The notes beneath the pieces are model-generated. The model was given only the letters and a program-made list of their open reading frames with translations. It was not told the DNA's origin and did not search any database. Position numbers and translations under genes: made by a program. Of a DNA stretch of 64,000 bases, positions 25,269 to 34,796 are shown one piece after another. The stretch spans positions 1,762,501 through 1,826,500 of the forward strand of contig CP003096.1 in the NCBI GenBank assembly GCA_000233775.1, written 5' to 3'. Within the stretch, counting starts at the first letter, position 1. Each line of letters begins with the position of its first letter. The stretch is from Thermovirga lienii DSM 17291. GTDB taxonomy: Bacteria > Synergistota > Synergistia > Synergistales > Thermovirgaceae.

Positions 25269-26978
25269 CTAATATATGCACTTCAGCCCCCTTTGCCGTC
25301 CAACAGCCACCCATTTGGGTACAGGAGGCACTAACTTGTCCTGTGTGGTTACTCTAAGAGTAATAAAGCACGGAGTCGTTGTTGAAAATACTTCTGTAAG
25401 GACTTGAGGTAATTCCTCGTGGTCTTTTACCTTGTAGGCTCTGATGCCAAACCCCTCGGCTACCTTTGAGTAATCCACTGGCGCAAAGTCAGTTGCAAAA
25501 GGCCCAAAACCACAAATCAGCGATTCTTCACCTCTTATCCAGCCGAAGGAATCATTCTGAAACAAAAAGACCTTGATGTTCCATCCCAGCCTAGATATGG
25601 TCTCCAGTTCGCCACAGGTAAACCCCATACTACCGTCACCGGTCATGACGACGGTACACCTTCCTGGTTCAGAAGCTGCAACGCCTATTGCACCTGGAAG
25701 AGCATACCCCAAGGCTCCCATAGAATAGTTGAAATACAGCCTCCTTCCTGCTTCTTCCTGTCTGAAAAAGGCAGCCGTATATATACCTCCGACACCTGGA
25801 TCGCATATTATGTGGCTCTGACTCGGCAGTTTTCTTGAAAGCTCCCTTATAAAAAATAGCGGGTTTATCAAACTTTCGTCACTATCTATATACTTGTTCA
25901 GTTCTTTCTCAAAATAAGCTCTTTTCCTTTTTATTTCTGCTTCTCTTTTCCGTATGGGGAACCTTCCTTTTTTCTTCGCGATCTTAACCATTTCTCTTAA
26001 GGTGGCCTTTGCGTCACCTATCAACACCACATCTAAGCTATACATGTTCCCCACGTCCACTCCAGCTATATCAAGCTGGATGAATCGTTTCCCTGAAGCA
26101 GGATCTGGAAGCCGCCAAGCATTGGTAGTCGCAGAGTCGGTGTTGGAACCCACATAGAATATGACATCTGCCTCCTCAACAAAGCTGTTGGAGAAGCTCG
26201 TACCGCCCCGGGAGCCTATCACTCCTATGGATAGGGGGTGGCTTTCAGGGAAGGCTCCTTTGCCTGTCATGGTAGTCCCCACAGGAATAGATAATATCTC
26301 CGCTAGCTCCACCGCCTCGTCCCAAGCCATTGAAACCAGCGCACCTTGTCCCAGACACATTAGTGGACTTTTAGCCTCCGAAAGTAAATCTATTGCCTTT
26401 GCCATTGCTTCGTACTCTGCAACACACCTGTGGGAAGGAAACTGGGCAAACTCTTTTTGCGCGTATATGTCTTTTACGTCGACATTTTGATAAAAAATAT
26501 CCTGTGGAATTCTTACATGAACTGGGCCCGGCCTACCGGTAGTGGCGATCCTGAAGGCCCTACGGAGCAAAAAGGGAATATCCTCTGCCTTGGTAACAGT
26601 CATGGATTCTTTTACGATGCCATTGAATAGGGCTGGTTGGTCGCACCCAGTTAGCATATTCCTTTTATCCCAATTGTAGGGTATATCAGAGGAAAAACAG
26701 ATCACAGGCATGGAGCCTTTGAAGGCCTCGGCAATGCCGGGAACGCAGTGGGTCACTCCGGGGCTGGGCACTTCAAAAACTCCAGGCTTGTTGGTCGCCC
26801 TGGCGTAGGCTTCAGCCATGAAGGACGCGCTCCGCTCATCTCTGACAAGTACATATTCTACATCTGGGAAATCTTTCCACTCCAAATACCATCCTAAAGT
26901 AGTCTCCCCCGGCAGCCCAAACACACACTTCACACCATAAGACCTAAGCATCTCAAGAATAATTCTCGCACCAGTCAT
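25269..26978 (-). CDS. Thiamine-diphosphate-dependent enzyme of the acetolactate-synthase-like family
   Basis: 569 residues from ATG 26978 (MTGARIILEM), with overlapping GAGGTG/AGGTG SD motifs; a second ATG 16 codons upstream (27026) has a weaker AAGGG and is possible. Domains in order: N-terminal PYR domain with catalytic Glu48 in VRDERSASF, a central Rossmann-like domain, and a C-terminal TPP domain with MTGDGSMGF followed by an FLFQNDSFG metal site near 455-485. The family includes acetolactate synthase, oxalyl-CoA and sulfopyruvate decarboxylases and others. No small regulatory ilvN gene is nearby and it stands alone, so a catabolic decarboxylase or ligase role is likelier than isoleucine/valine synthesis (inference). 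Confidence 0.8.
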   Translation of the reverse strand: MTGARIILEMLRSYGVKCVFGLPGETTLGWYLEWKDFPDVEYVLVRDERSASFMAEAYARATNKPGVFEVPSPGVTHCVPGIAEAFKGSMPVICFSSDIPYNWDKRNMLTGCDQPALFNGIVKESMTVTKAEDIPFLLRRAFRIATTGRPGPVHVRIPQDIFYQNVDVKDIYAQKEFAQFPSHRCVAEYEAMAKAIDLLSEAKSPLMCLGQGALVSMAWDEAVELAEILSIPVGTTMTGKGAFPESHPLSIGVIGSRGGTSFSNSFVEEADVIFYVGSNTDSATTNAWRLPDPASGKRFIQLDIAGVDVGNMYSLDVVLIGDAKATLREMVKIAKKKGRFPIRKREAEIKRKRAYFEKELNKYIDSDESLINPLFFIRELSRKLPSQSHIICDPGVGGIYTAAFFRQEEAGRRLYFNYSMGALGYALPGAIGVAASEPGRCTVVMTGDGSMGFTCGELETISRLGWNIKVFLFQNDSFGWIRGEESLICGFGPFATDFAPVDYSKVAEGFGIRAYKVKDHEELPQVLTEVFSTTTPCFITLRVTTQDKLVPPVPKWVAVGRQRGLKCIY

Positions 26979-27095
26979 GCACCTTGCACCTCTTTCTTGG
27001 CAATAGCCTTTCACTAACTTGTTCATCTACTTAACCCTTTATCTAAATTATATACTTTACTTCTACCCACTACTAATAAAGGAAGGAATAAAAAT

Positions 27096-27111
27096 AGTTG
27101 CATATACAACT
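27096..27111. promoter_or_regulatory. Near-perfect 16-base palindrome over the MATE promoter, candidate MarR operator
   Basis: AGTTGCATATACAACT is symmetric except for one base pair (C/A at the sixth and eleventh positions). It covers the -35 element of the MATE-marR promoter, the usual place for repression by a MarR dimer. Confidence 0.55.
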
Positions 27112-27126
27112 AAATGAGCTTATAAT
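27098..27126 (+). promoter_or_regulatory. Sigma-70 promoter of the MATE-marR operon
   Basis: TTGCAT (27098-27103), a 17-base spacer and a perfect TATAAT (27121-27126), 24 bases before the GTG start. The -35 box lies inside the candidate MarR palindrome. Confidence 0.7.
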
Positions 27127-27149
27127 GCCTCCTGATAGGAGGTGTTTCA

Positions 27150-28517
27150 GTGAAAAAGAGAGAAGCCATGCTTGCCAATGATTCAATAGGAAGACTAATT
27201 ATCCGCCTTTCTCTTCCTGCAGTGGTGGGCATGTTTGTAAATGGGCTTTACAACCTTGTAGATACCATCTACATAGGGCATTCGGTTGGTGCTTTGGGCA
27301 TAGCTGGCCTTTCCGTCTCCTTCCCTTTACAGATGTTGATAGGTGGTACTGGGGCCATGCTGGGCATAGGGAGTGCTTCTATAATTTCCCGCAGTCTGGG
27401 AGCAAAGAATTATAAAAGAGCAGAACGAACCTTGGGCAACAACATTTTTTCTGTAATGTTCTTAGGGGTTGCCTTCGCTGTATTGGGCAAACTTTTCCTT
27501 GACGATATACTAAAGCTTTTCGGCGCCACAGCAAACATTTTACCTTACGCCAAAGATTACATGGCTGTAATATTCTTGGGATCTCCATTGATACTTTTTG
27601 CCATGTCCATGAACAACATAATCCGCTCCGAGGGAGCTGCAAGGACCGCAATGGCCTCAATGCTCATAGGGGCTTTGACTAACATAGTATTGGATCCCAT
27701 ATTCATATTCATACTGGACATGGGAGTAAGGGGGGCTGCAATAGCGACTGTCCTGTCAAGGGTCTTGGTGGCAGGCTGGATAAGCCATTTCTTCTATTCA
27801 GGCAAAAGCATCATAAAACCAAAGCTAAACCAAATACACCCCGACAGCGGTATAATCAAAGAGATTTTATCTGTAGGATTTCCTTCTCTATTGCAGCACG
27901 CCTCTTCAAGCTTCGTGTTCGGATTGATAAACAACCTCGCAGGAATCTACGGGGGAGACCTGGCAATAACCATATTCGGCATAAGCAACCGCGTCATAAT
28001 ATTTTCAAGCATGTCCGTCATAGGGATAGCCCAAGGTATGCAGCCCATAGTGGGTTATAACTACGGCGCCCGCAAGTACTACAGAGCTGCAAAGGCTGTT
28101 CGCCTTTCGAACCTCATCGCAATGGGTATATGCGGAGCTGTCACCGTTCTTCTCTTACTTTTCCCAAAAGCCGCCTTGCACCTATTTACGTCTGATACCA
28201 ATGTCCTTGAAAAGGGGCCAGCAGCACTTAGAATTATGGTCTCAGGCTTCTTCCTAATGGGCTACAATAAAATAGGCGGTGTGTTCTTCCAGGCCCTAGG
28301 GAAAGCCAGACCGGCTTTCATCATAAACCTAGCAAGACCCATACTCTTCTTCGTGCCACTTTTGATGATTCTGCCCAGAATATTTGGCCTCAATGGAATC
28401 TGGCTTGCTTTCCCTCTGGCAGATGTACTTTCCTACCTATTGACCATGGCCTTTTTGCTTCCATACGAAAGGCGCCTTAAAAACCAATACATCCAAACTC
28501 AGGGTGATACTCCATGA
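27150..28517 (+). CDS. MATE-family multidrug/metabolite efflux pump
   Basis: 455 residues with about twelve membrane segments in two similar halves. The N-terminus has PAVVGMFVNGLYNLVDTIYIG near 20-40, and SVSFPLQMLIGGTGAMLG near 55; the second half repeats with QHASSSFVFGLINNLAG near 248 and GIAQGMQPIVGYNYGA near 292. This is the DinF/NorM-like MATE fold, which exports cationic drugs or metabolites against Na+ or H+. Start is GTG 27150 with AGGAGGTG seven bases upstream. The marR gene overlaps its stop (ATGA), so the pump is probably controlled by that regulator. Confidence 0.9.
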   Translation: MKKREAMLANDSIGRLIIRLSLPAVVGMFVNGLYNLVDTIYIGHSVGALGIAGLSVSFPLQMLIGGTGAMLGIGSASIISRSLGAKNYKRAERTLGNNIFSVMFLGVAFAVLGKLFLDDILKLFGATANILPYAKDYMAVIFLGSPLILFAMSMNNIIRSEGAARTAMASMLIGALTNIVLDPIFIFILDMGVRGAAIATVLSRVLVAGWISHFFYSGKSIIKPKLNQIHPDSGIIKEILSVGFPSLLQHASSSFVFGLINNLAGIYGGDLAITIFGISNRVIIFSSMSVIGIAQGMQPIVGYNYGARKYYRAAKAVRLSNLIAMGICGAVTVLLLLFPKAALHLFTSDTNVLEKGPAALRIMVSGFFLMGYNKIGGVFFQALGKARPAFIINLARPILFFVPLLMILPRIFGLNGIWLAFPLADVLSYLLTMAFLLPYERRLKNQYIQTQGDTP

Positions 28518-28960
28518 AGGACAATAACATAGGCATGCTGTTATCCATCATTCACCGCAATTTATCGGCTTTCATGGATTGCAGCATACCAGCCGAGGGG
28601 ATAGGCCATGGCCAAAAACGTCTGCTTATAGAAATAGCACTGAACCCTGGCCGCACACAGGAAGAGCTGTCAGAGTTACTTCTAAAAGACAAAACCACCA
28701 TTGCCCGTGCCATCAAGGGGCTGGAAGAACATGGTTACGTTAGAAAGGAACGCAACTCAAAGGACAAAAGAGAATTCCTTCTGTACCCCACAGAAAAGGG
28801 CCTTACTGTCTTACCTTTCGCACTAAAGGCAAGAAGCAAGGCCCTCATGGAGCTTACAAAGGGGTTTACTGACGAAGAATATTGCCTATTGGAGAATTTC
28901 CTCTGCAGGGTAGCGGAAAACGCCGTCAATCTGCGGAAGAGCAGCGCACCCCACCTATGA
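28514..28960 (+). CDS. MarR-family transcriptional regulator
   Basis: 148 residues with a winged helix-turn-helix: [17 protein letters not shown] near 37-53, then [19 protein letters not shown] near 56-74 and the wing [18 protein letters not shown] near 78-95. It overlaps the MATE gene by four bases and likely represses the pair through the palindrome at 27096-27111, relieved by a ligand. Its 3' end overlaps the convergent folD stop by six bases, so there is no room for a terminator. Confidence 0.87.
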   Translation: MKDNNIGMLLSIIHRNLSAFMDCSIPAEGIGHGQKRLLIEIALNPGRTQEELSELLLKDKTTIARAIKGLEEHGYVRKERNSKDKREFLLYPTEKGLTVLPFALKARSKALMELTKGFTDEEYCLLENFLCRVAENAVNLRKSSAPHL

Positions 28961-29803
28961 AAAACGTTCGTACATCTCCAAGGTGTTTTCCAGCAACATC
29001 GCAATGGTCATGGGGCCAACGCCACCTGGCACAGGAGTTATCCAGGAAGCCCTAAGACGAACTCCATCGAAATCCACGTCACCCACAAGGCCACTTTCTA
29101 GCCTATTTATACCCACATCTACAACGACGGCTCCTTTTTTGACCATGTGCTGAGTTATGAAATGGGGCCTGCCGGCGGCAACCACCAATATATCTGCTTC
29201 CTTGGTTATATCTTCCAGGTTCCTGGTCCTACTGTGACAAATGGTCACCGTGGCGTTCTTCTGCAGCAAAAGATGGGCGACAGGTTTGCCCACTATGTTG
29301 CTACGGCCTACAACGACAGCATTTTTCCCTTCGATCTCTATGCCGTAATATTCCAGAAGATGCATTATTCCTTTGGGAGTACAAGGGACCGTACACGGAA
29401 GACCTGCAACGAGCTTGCCCAGGTTCATGGGGTGGAAACCATCCACATCCTTTTCCGGGCGAATGGCCTCTATTACCTCGGTCTCATTCAAGTGTTTGGG
29501 CAATGGCAGCTGCACCAAAATTCCATGGACGTTGGGATCTTCATTCAATTGACCCACCAGATTCAGCAGTTCCTCCTGGGTGGTCGCCTCAGGCAAATGA
29601 TACAGAAAGGATTCAAAACCTACTTCCTTGCAGGCTTTCTCCTTCTGCCCTACATAAACCTTGGAAGCAGGATTGTCCCCCACTAGGACCACTGCCAACC
29701 CGGGAGGCACCTTGCCACTTTCCCTTATCTCTTTTACCATAACCGCTATTCGTTCTCTTACCTCCGACGCAACCTTCTTCCCGTCCAGGATCTTGCATTC
29801 CAT
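28955..29803 (-). CDS. folD: Bifunctional methylenetetrahydrofolate dehydrogenase / methenyltetrahydrofolate cyclohydrolase
   Basis: 282 residues. Conserved blocks: [14 protein letters not shown] near 50-63 with the catalytic Lys, [10 protein letters not shown] near 98-107, the NADP loop [15 protein letters not shown] near 164-178, DVGINR near 228 and [15 protein letters not shown] near 254-268. It interconverts methylene-, methenyl- and formyl-tetrahydrofolate. ATG 29803 is one codon after an in-frame GTG that has slightly better SD spacing (GAGGTG, seven bases), so the start is uncertain by one codon. It is the last gene of the long minus-strand run and sits with glyA in that run, suggesting one-carbon units arise from the pathway encoded upstream. 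Confidence 0.94.
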   Translation of the reverse strand: MECKILDGKKVASEVRERIAVMVKEIRESGKVPPGLAVVLVGDNPASKVYVGQKEKACKEVGFESFLYHLPEATTQEELLNLVGQLNEDPNVHGILVQLPLPKHLNETEVIEAIRPEKDVDGFHPMNLGKLVAGLPCTVPCTPKGIMHLLEYYGIEIEGKNAVVVGRSNIVGKPVAHLLLQKNATVTICHSRTRNLEDITKEADILVVAAGRPHFITQHMVKKGAVVVDVGINRLESGLVGDVDFDGVRLRASWITPVPGGVGPMTIAMLLENTLEMYERFS

Positions 29804-29825
29804 CACTTAAAATCACCTCTTTTCA

Positions 29826-31190
29826 TCAATCCTCTCTCCTCAATCTTCCCAAAAAATGGCCTCTGCCTTCTTTTCCTGTAAACTCTCCTCTCTCTATTAT
29901 TACCTCTCCTCGAGTAATAGTATAAGCCACCTTGCCGCTAACCCTTAAACCTTCAAAAGGCGAAAAGTCCACGTTCATATGGAGGTTTTCTGCACTTAGT
30001 GTCCACTCTTTTTCAGGGTCAAAAATCACTACGTCGCCATCAGCACCGGGCAGCAATGTGCCTTTTTGGGGATAAAGGTCCAACAACTTCGCAGGAGCCG
30101 TCGATGTTATACGGACGAAGTCACTGAGTTTTATTTTCCCCTTCTTTACTCCCTCAGAAAACAGCAAAATCCTTGAGGTCTCCACGCCTGGGAGCCCATA
30201 AGGCAATTTTTTAAAGGAACCCTTCCACGCCTTTTGGGCCCTGGTAAAGGGACAGTGGTCGGTAGCTACCATATCAACAAAACCATTTGAAAGGCCCTCC
30301 CAAAGACGGCTGCAATCCGAAGATTTTTTCAAGCTGGGACTTGCGGAAAAAAGATGTCCTTCAAAAAGATCGTAAACCTCCTCAGTAAGCAAAAGATACT
30401 GGGGACACGTCTCTGCAGTTACCTTAATTCCCGCTTCTTTAGCCTTCTGAACTTCCTTTAGCCCCATAGCAGAACTCAAATGGACTACATGCAACCTGCA
30501 ATTGGTATATCCTGCTATCAAGGCAGCCTTTGATACAGCTGTGGCTTCACAGACATCCGGCCTGGTAAAGGCCAAGCTTTTCATGCTCTCCCACTGCTCT
30601 TTCGATAGGTTTTCCTCCAAGTACGATATTATCTCCTCATCTTCGGCATGTACTAAAGCTACCCCCCCAACAGAACTAATTTCCCTAAAGGCTTCAAGCA
30701 GTTGGCCATCTCTTGTTCTCCTGCCTGAGTCCCCATAGGCCATGAAAAACTTAAAGGTTCTAATGCCCTCCCTAAACACTTCCCTTAGCTCTTCAACTCT
30801 AGATCTCTTCCATCCCACAATTTCGGCGTGAAGTACATAATCCAAGACGCTTGACTTGGCATCCTCAAGCCTCTTGACCAGGTCCTCCTTCAGGGACGTA
30901 TGGGGGCTTCCTACAGTAAAATCTGCGATCGTAGTTATACCTCCGAAAGCTGCCGCAACAGTTCCAGAATAAAAGTCATCACTCGAACGAGTACCTCCCA
31001 CGGGAAGAGCCATATGAGTGTGCATATCTATACCACCTGGCAGAACAAGCATGCCCTCTGCACTTATAACCCTCTTTCCCTCAAGTTCTTTGCCAATTGC
31101 AGCTATTCTGCCTTCAGATATGGCTAAATCAGCAAAAAGGGTCCCTTTTTCCAGTGCTAAGGTTCCTCCCTTGATCACCAGGTCATACAT
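29826..31190 (-). CDS. Dihydropyrimidinase / hydantoinase-type amidohydrolase (HyuA/YgeZ-like)
   Basis: 454 residues, cyclic amidohydrolase superfamily. Metal ligands are visible: His57 and His59 in DMHTHMALP, the lysine expected to be carboxylated, Lys147, in RTFKFFMAYGD, His181 in HAEDEE, His237 in HVVHLSS and Asp311 in ATDHCPF. The family opens cyclic diamides such as dihydropyrimidines, hydantoins or, in the E. coli yge cluster, an as yet debated purine-derived intermediate. It directly follows two nucleoside-type ABC permease genes (one-base spacing) and is in the same run as ygeW- and ygeY-like genes, so a nucleobase-derived substrate is likely (inference). Confidence 0.87.
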   Translation of the reverse strand: MYDLVIKGGTLALEKGTLFADLAISEGRIAAIGKELEGKRVISAEGMLVLPGGIDMHTHMALPVGGTRSSDDFYSGTVAAAFGGITTIADFTVGSPHTSLKEDLVKRLEDAKSSVLDYVLHAEIVGWKRSRVEELREVFREGIRTFKFFMAYGDSGRRTRDGQLLEAFREISSVGGVALVHAEDEEIISYLEENLSKEQWESMKSLAFTRPDVCEATAVSKAALIAGYTNCRLHVVHLSSAMGLKEVQKAKEAGIKVTAETCPQYLLLTEEVYDLFEGHLFSASPSLKKSSDCSRLWEGLSNGFVDMVATDHCPFTRAQKAWKGSFKKLPYGLPGVETSRILLFSEGVKKGKIKLSDFVRITSTAPAKLLDLYPQKGTLLPGADGDVVIFDPEKEWTLSAENLHMNVDFSPFEGLRVSGKVAYTITRGEVIIERGEFTGKEGRGHFLGRLRRED

Positions 31191-31191
31191 T

Positions 31192-32112
31192 TTATCTTCT
31201 CTCCTTTACATAGGGCGTTCCGAGGTATGCGGGAACGTTAAAATGTTTCCTTGCTATGGTCGCAACTATAGTCAAAATATACGGCAGGGCAATTACAAAC
31301 TCGTTAGGTATTAACTTGAAGGCGGAAGTCTGTATGGATACAGCTACGGCATCGGCCAAGCCAAAGACTAAAGCCCCCACCAGAACGCCAAGGGGATTCC
31401 AGTTGCCCAAAAAGCAAATAGCAAAGGCTATCCAACCTCTTCCTCCTATTATGTTCTCCGTGAACAAACCCAGAAAACCAAGGGAATAAAAAGCCCCTGC
31501 CAAGCCGTTCATGGCACTGGAAAAAAGAACTGCACCATAGCGAACTCTCTCCACGTTGATTCCCGCCGCGTCCACCGCCTCCGGATTGGCACCTGTAGAG
31601 CGTACGACCAATCCCAACCTTGTATGGTACAAAATCCAATATCCCAATACGACTAGAATGAACGCCATGTACGTTAGGATGTTCTGATTGAAAAGTGCTT
31701 CGCCTAGTAGGGGAATTTTACTCAACAAAGGTATCTTCATACTTGAAAGAGGCTCCACGGTCAAAGGTATGAGAGGAACTCCGAAGAAAACCCTATAAAG
31801 GTACAGCGTAAGTCCAACGGAAAGGATGTTGAATGCCGTTCCCGTAACTATCTGGTGCTGCTTCAAGTAAACGGTAAAGTAGCCGTACACTGCCCCTACG
31901 ACAAAACCAGCCAACACGGCAGAAACAAGGCCTATTCCGATGCTTTTGGTCAGGTACGCGCCAACGAACCCCGCCCAGGCTCCTATGAGAAAAATCCCCT
32001 CTATGGCTATGTTCATTACACCTGTTCTCTCAACGAATACCTCCGCCAGGGCCCCTATAAGTAAGGGGGTACTCATCATCACAGCTCCTTTAAGGATACC
32101 CTCTACGATCAT
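31192..32112 (-). CDS. BMP-type ABC importer permease, second subunit
   Basis: 306 residues with about eight membrane segments. It opens with GAVMMSTPLLIGALAEVFVE and the GVMNIAIEGIFLIGA motif near 31-45, both typical of the nucleoside ABC permease YufQ/NupQ group, and has GANPEAVDAAGINVERVRY near 182-200, the conserved cytoplasmic loop that docks the ATPase. Start overlaps the preceding permease stop (ATGA). It works with the adjacent permease, ATPase and BMP lipoprotein-type binding protein. Confidence 0.9.
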   Translation of the reverse strand: MIVEGILKGAVMMSTPLLIGALAEVFVERTGVMNIAIEGIFLIGAWAGFVGAYLTKSIGIGLVSAVLAGFVVGAVYGYFTVYLKQHQIVTGTAFNILSVGLTLYLYRVFFGVPLIPLTVEPLSSMKIPLLSKIPLLGEALFNQNILTYMAFILVVLGYWILYHTRLGLVVRSTGANPEAVDAAGINVERVRYGAVLFSSAMNGLAGAFYSLGFLGLFTENIIGGRGWIAFAICFLGNWNPLGVLVGALVFGLADAVAVSIQTSAFKLIPNEFVIALPYILTIVATIARKHFNVPAYLGTPYVKERR

Positions 32113-33188
32113 TTGCGAGGCCCCTCCTTCCTCTCTTCGGCTTGCAACATTTTCTTCTCCATCCTTACTAGGATCCGCTCCTTAAGGAAATAGGAAAAAA
32201 TAACAGAAATCATTACCAGCCCCTCCATTATCCCTATGATGCTAGAGGGAATGGAAGAGGTCTGAACCACCAAGTTTCCTCCCACCTTAAGGGCTCCGAA
32301 AAGGATGGCCGCAAATATAATTCCCAGTGGATGGGCGTTGCCCAATATGGCTATTCCTATACCTTCAGCACCAAGATATGGGTTGAACCCTTGAACAAGC
32401 ATATGCTGAATTCCGTTGACCTCCATAAAGCCTGCAAGGCCCGCAAAGGCTCCACTTATGAAGAAAACCTCCACGAAAATCCGTTTTTCGTTTATCCCAG
32501 CGTACCGAGCGCTGTCCCTGTTCATACCAACTGCCCTTATCCTGAATCCCAAGGTAGTCTTCCATAAAATGAAATATGCCAGAGCAGCCACAACAACAGC
32601 CAGCACGAATCCCCAGTGGAGTCTGGTATGAGGTATTATTTGAGGTATCCACGCACTTTGGGTGATCACATCAGTTTGGGGATATTCTCCTTTGCTTTCA
32701 ATCAAAGGCCCTCTTATCAAGTAGTTCATAATGGCTATGGCAACGTACGTGGACATCATGCTTATCAAAAACTCGTTGGCATTGAACCTTGCCTTGGCAT
32801 AGCCCACCAAGGAGCCCCACAGCCCGCCAGCAGCTCCACTTACCACTACACAAAGAGGAAGCAACACCAAGGCAGGCAGGTTGCCCATAAACAAAGAACA
32901 AGCCACTGAAGCAAGGCACCCCATGTAAAACTGCCCCTGGGCACCTATGTTGAACAATGAAGCCCTGAAGGCGAACCCAAAGGCAAGACCCGTAAGTATA
33001 AGGGGGGTTGCCTTGGCGAAGATGTCCGCCACGTTGTAGGCATCTCTGAAAACAAAAATTAGCATTTTTTTATATACGACAAAGGGGTTTGCATCAAGAA
33101 GCAGCATAAGGATCCCGCTTAAAGCTAACCCCAGGAATACAGAGTAAACGGGAAAAAGGGAAAGAGCTATCTTCTTACTGCGTTTCAT
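32109..33188 (-). CDS. BMP-type ABC importer permease, first subunit
   Basis: 359 residues of the YufP/NupP branched-chain-permease superfamily, with about nine membrane segments. FRASLFNIGAQGQFYMG near 73-89 and the coupling loop VGMNRDSARYAGINEKR near 216-232 are diagnostic. It overlaps the ATPase gene by 14 bases and the next permease by four. Complexes of this type import nucleosides or, in some systems, other compounds. Confidence 0.9.
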   Translation of the reverse strand: MKRSKKIALSLFPVYSVFLGLALSGILMLLLDANPFVVYKKMLIFVFRDAYNVADIFAKATPLILTGLAFGFAFRASLFNIGAQGQFYMGCLASVACSLFMGNLPALVLLPLCVVVSGAAGGLWGSLVGYAKARFNANEFLISMMSTYVAIAIMNYLIRGPLIESKGEYPQTDVITQSAWIPQIIPHTRLHWGFVLAVVVAALAYFILWKTTLGFRIRAVGMNRDSARYAGINEKRIFVEVFFISGAFAGLAGFMEVNGIQHMLVQGFNPYLGAEGIGIAILGNAHPLGIIFAAILFGALKVGGNLVVQTSSIPSSIIGIMEGLVMISVIFSYFLKERILVRMEKKMLQAEERKEGPRK

Positions 33189-34719
33189 CGTTGGACACTC
33201 CCATCATTGCAAGGCCTATCTCATCAACTTTGGCGTCTTGCCTATTGAATACTTTCACTATCCTTCCTCTATAAATTACTCCTATCCTATCTGAAAGGGC
33301 CAATACCTCAGAAAGTTCAGTGGATATGAGCAGTATGGCCTTACCCTCTGATCTGGCTCGCAAAAGGGTCCTGTGAACGTAATCTATAGCTCCGAGATCA
33401 AGTCCCCTGGTAGGTTGCACTGCGACCAAAACAGTAGTGGCAATATCCATTTCCCTGGCTACCACGACCTTCTGCTGGTTCCCACCAGAAAGGCCTCTAA
33501 CTTTTACTTTCGATGAAGGAGCTTTTATAGCGTACTCACCTATAGCTTTTTGAGCATATTGATGTATGTTTTCCTGGAGCAGGACCCCCTTAGCAGAGAA
33601 CTTTTCGCTTTCAAACTTCCTCAATATCAAGTTCTCCTCTATGTTCATGTCCAGCACCAATCCTTCTCTGTGCCTGTCAGCAGGTATATAGCCAACTCCT
33701 TCGTTGATAATCTCCACAACTCTCCTACCGACTATGTTCCTGCCTTCAAGTAAAACCTCACCTCCCTCAACGGACCGCAAGCCACAAAGGGCCTCTGCCA
33801 ACTCCTCCTGGCCGTTTCCGCTTACACCAGCAATGCCGAATATCTCTCCTGCTCGAATATCCAAGCTCAATTGGTCCACGGCCATGTGACCCCTTGCGCT
33901 TTTGACCTTCAAGTCCCTTACGCTCAGGACAACTTCCCCTGACAAATTGCCTTCAGAAGGATTGGTTACCGTTATTTCCTCCAATTCCTTGCCGACCATC
34001 ATCCTAGCGAGCTCATTTTCGGAAGCCTCCTGCCTGGACAGCTCTCCTGTTACCATCCCATTCCTCATTACAACGATCCTGTCGGCAATCTCCATTACCT
34101 CGTTTAGTTTATGGGTTATGAACACGACGGAATTTCCTGCTTTTCTGAAGTCCCTTACGAACTCGAAAAGTTTCTTGGTGTTCTGAGGGGTCAAAACCGC
34201 CGTGGGTTCGTCCATTATCAATATTCTTGCTCCTGCATATAAGGCTTTGAGTATCTCTACTCTCTGTTGCATACCTACAGTGAGCTGGTTTACGTAAGCG
34301 TATGGATCTACCTCTAGGCCGTACTTTTTGCCGATTTCCTCTATCTCCTTGGCCACTTCAGATACAGAGGCTTTCCCTTTGGGAGTATTGAAGGCGCTTA
34401 GCAGCACGTTCTCCACGACCGTATGTACCGGAACCAAGGTGAAGTGCTGGTGAATCATGCCTATGCCTAGTGATAACGCGTCCTGAGGAGAGCGAATATC
34501 CGCTTTTTTGCCGTCTATCCAGATCTCCCCCTCGTCAGGCAAGTACATACCGTAAAGGATCTTCATCAACGTAGACTTACCCGCCCCATTCTCTCCAAGA
34601 AGGGCCAAAACTTCGCCTTTTTTGACCGTAAGGTTTACCTTGTAGTTCGCTACGGTCCCAGGGAAATATTTAGTGATACCTATAAGCTCTACGGCTTTGT
34701 CTTCACGCTCTATGGGCAT
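33175..34719 (-). CDS. BMP-type ABC importer ATPase (double-domain)
   Basis: 514 residues from ATG 34719 (MPIERED), with GCGGTG as SD; the frame is open further through a hairpin. It has two fused ABC domains. The first has Walker A GENGAGKST near 40-48, Walker B ILIMDEPTAVL near 165 and its own signature. The second has a degenerate Walker A (GVSGNGQEE) but an intact LSGGNQQK signature, the standard form in the nucleoside/sugar group. It energises the two permeases that follow. Confidence 0.92.
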   Translation of the reverse strand: MPIEREDKAVELIGITKYFPGTVANYKVNLTVKKGEVLALLGENGAGKSTLMKILYGMYLPDEGEIWIDGKKADIRSPQDALSLGIGMIHQHFTLVPVHTVVENVLLSAFNTPKGKASVSEVAKEIEEIGKKYGLEVDPYAYVNQLTVGMQQRVEILKALYAGARILIMDEPTAVLTPQNTKKLFEFVRDFRKAGNSVVFITHKLNEVMEIADRIVVMRNGMVTGELSRQEASENELARMMVGKELEEITVTNPSEGNLSGEVVLSVRDLKVKSARGHMAVDQLSLDIRAGEIFGIAGVSGNGQEELAEALCGLRSVEGGEVLLEGRNIVGRRVVEIINEGVGYIPADRHREGLVLDMNIEENLILRKFESEKFSAKGVLLQENIHQYAQKAIGEYAIKAPSSKVKVRGLSGGNQQKVVVAREMDIATTVLVAVQPTRGLDLGAIDYVHRTLLRARSEGKAILLISTELSEVLALSDRIGVIYRGRIVKVFNRQDAKVDEIGLAMMGVSNDETQ

Positions 34720-34757
34720 TGTAATCACCGCTTTGAAATAATTTTGTTCAATGGAAG

Positions 34758-34781
34758 GGTGGGGAAGAGGCCTTCCCCACC
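34758..34781 (-). terminator. Hairpin between BMP binding-protein gene and its ATPase
   Basis: A ten-base perfect stem (GGTGGGGAAG / CTTCCCCACC) with a four-base loop. No strong T-run follows, so a stabilising or partly terminating role is likely, allowing more binding protein than ATPase. Confidence 0.6.
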
Positions 34782-34796
34782 GTAGCATTTACATTA

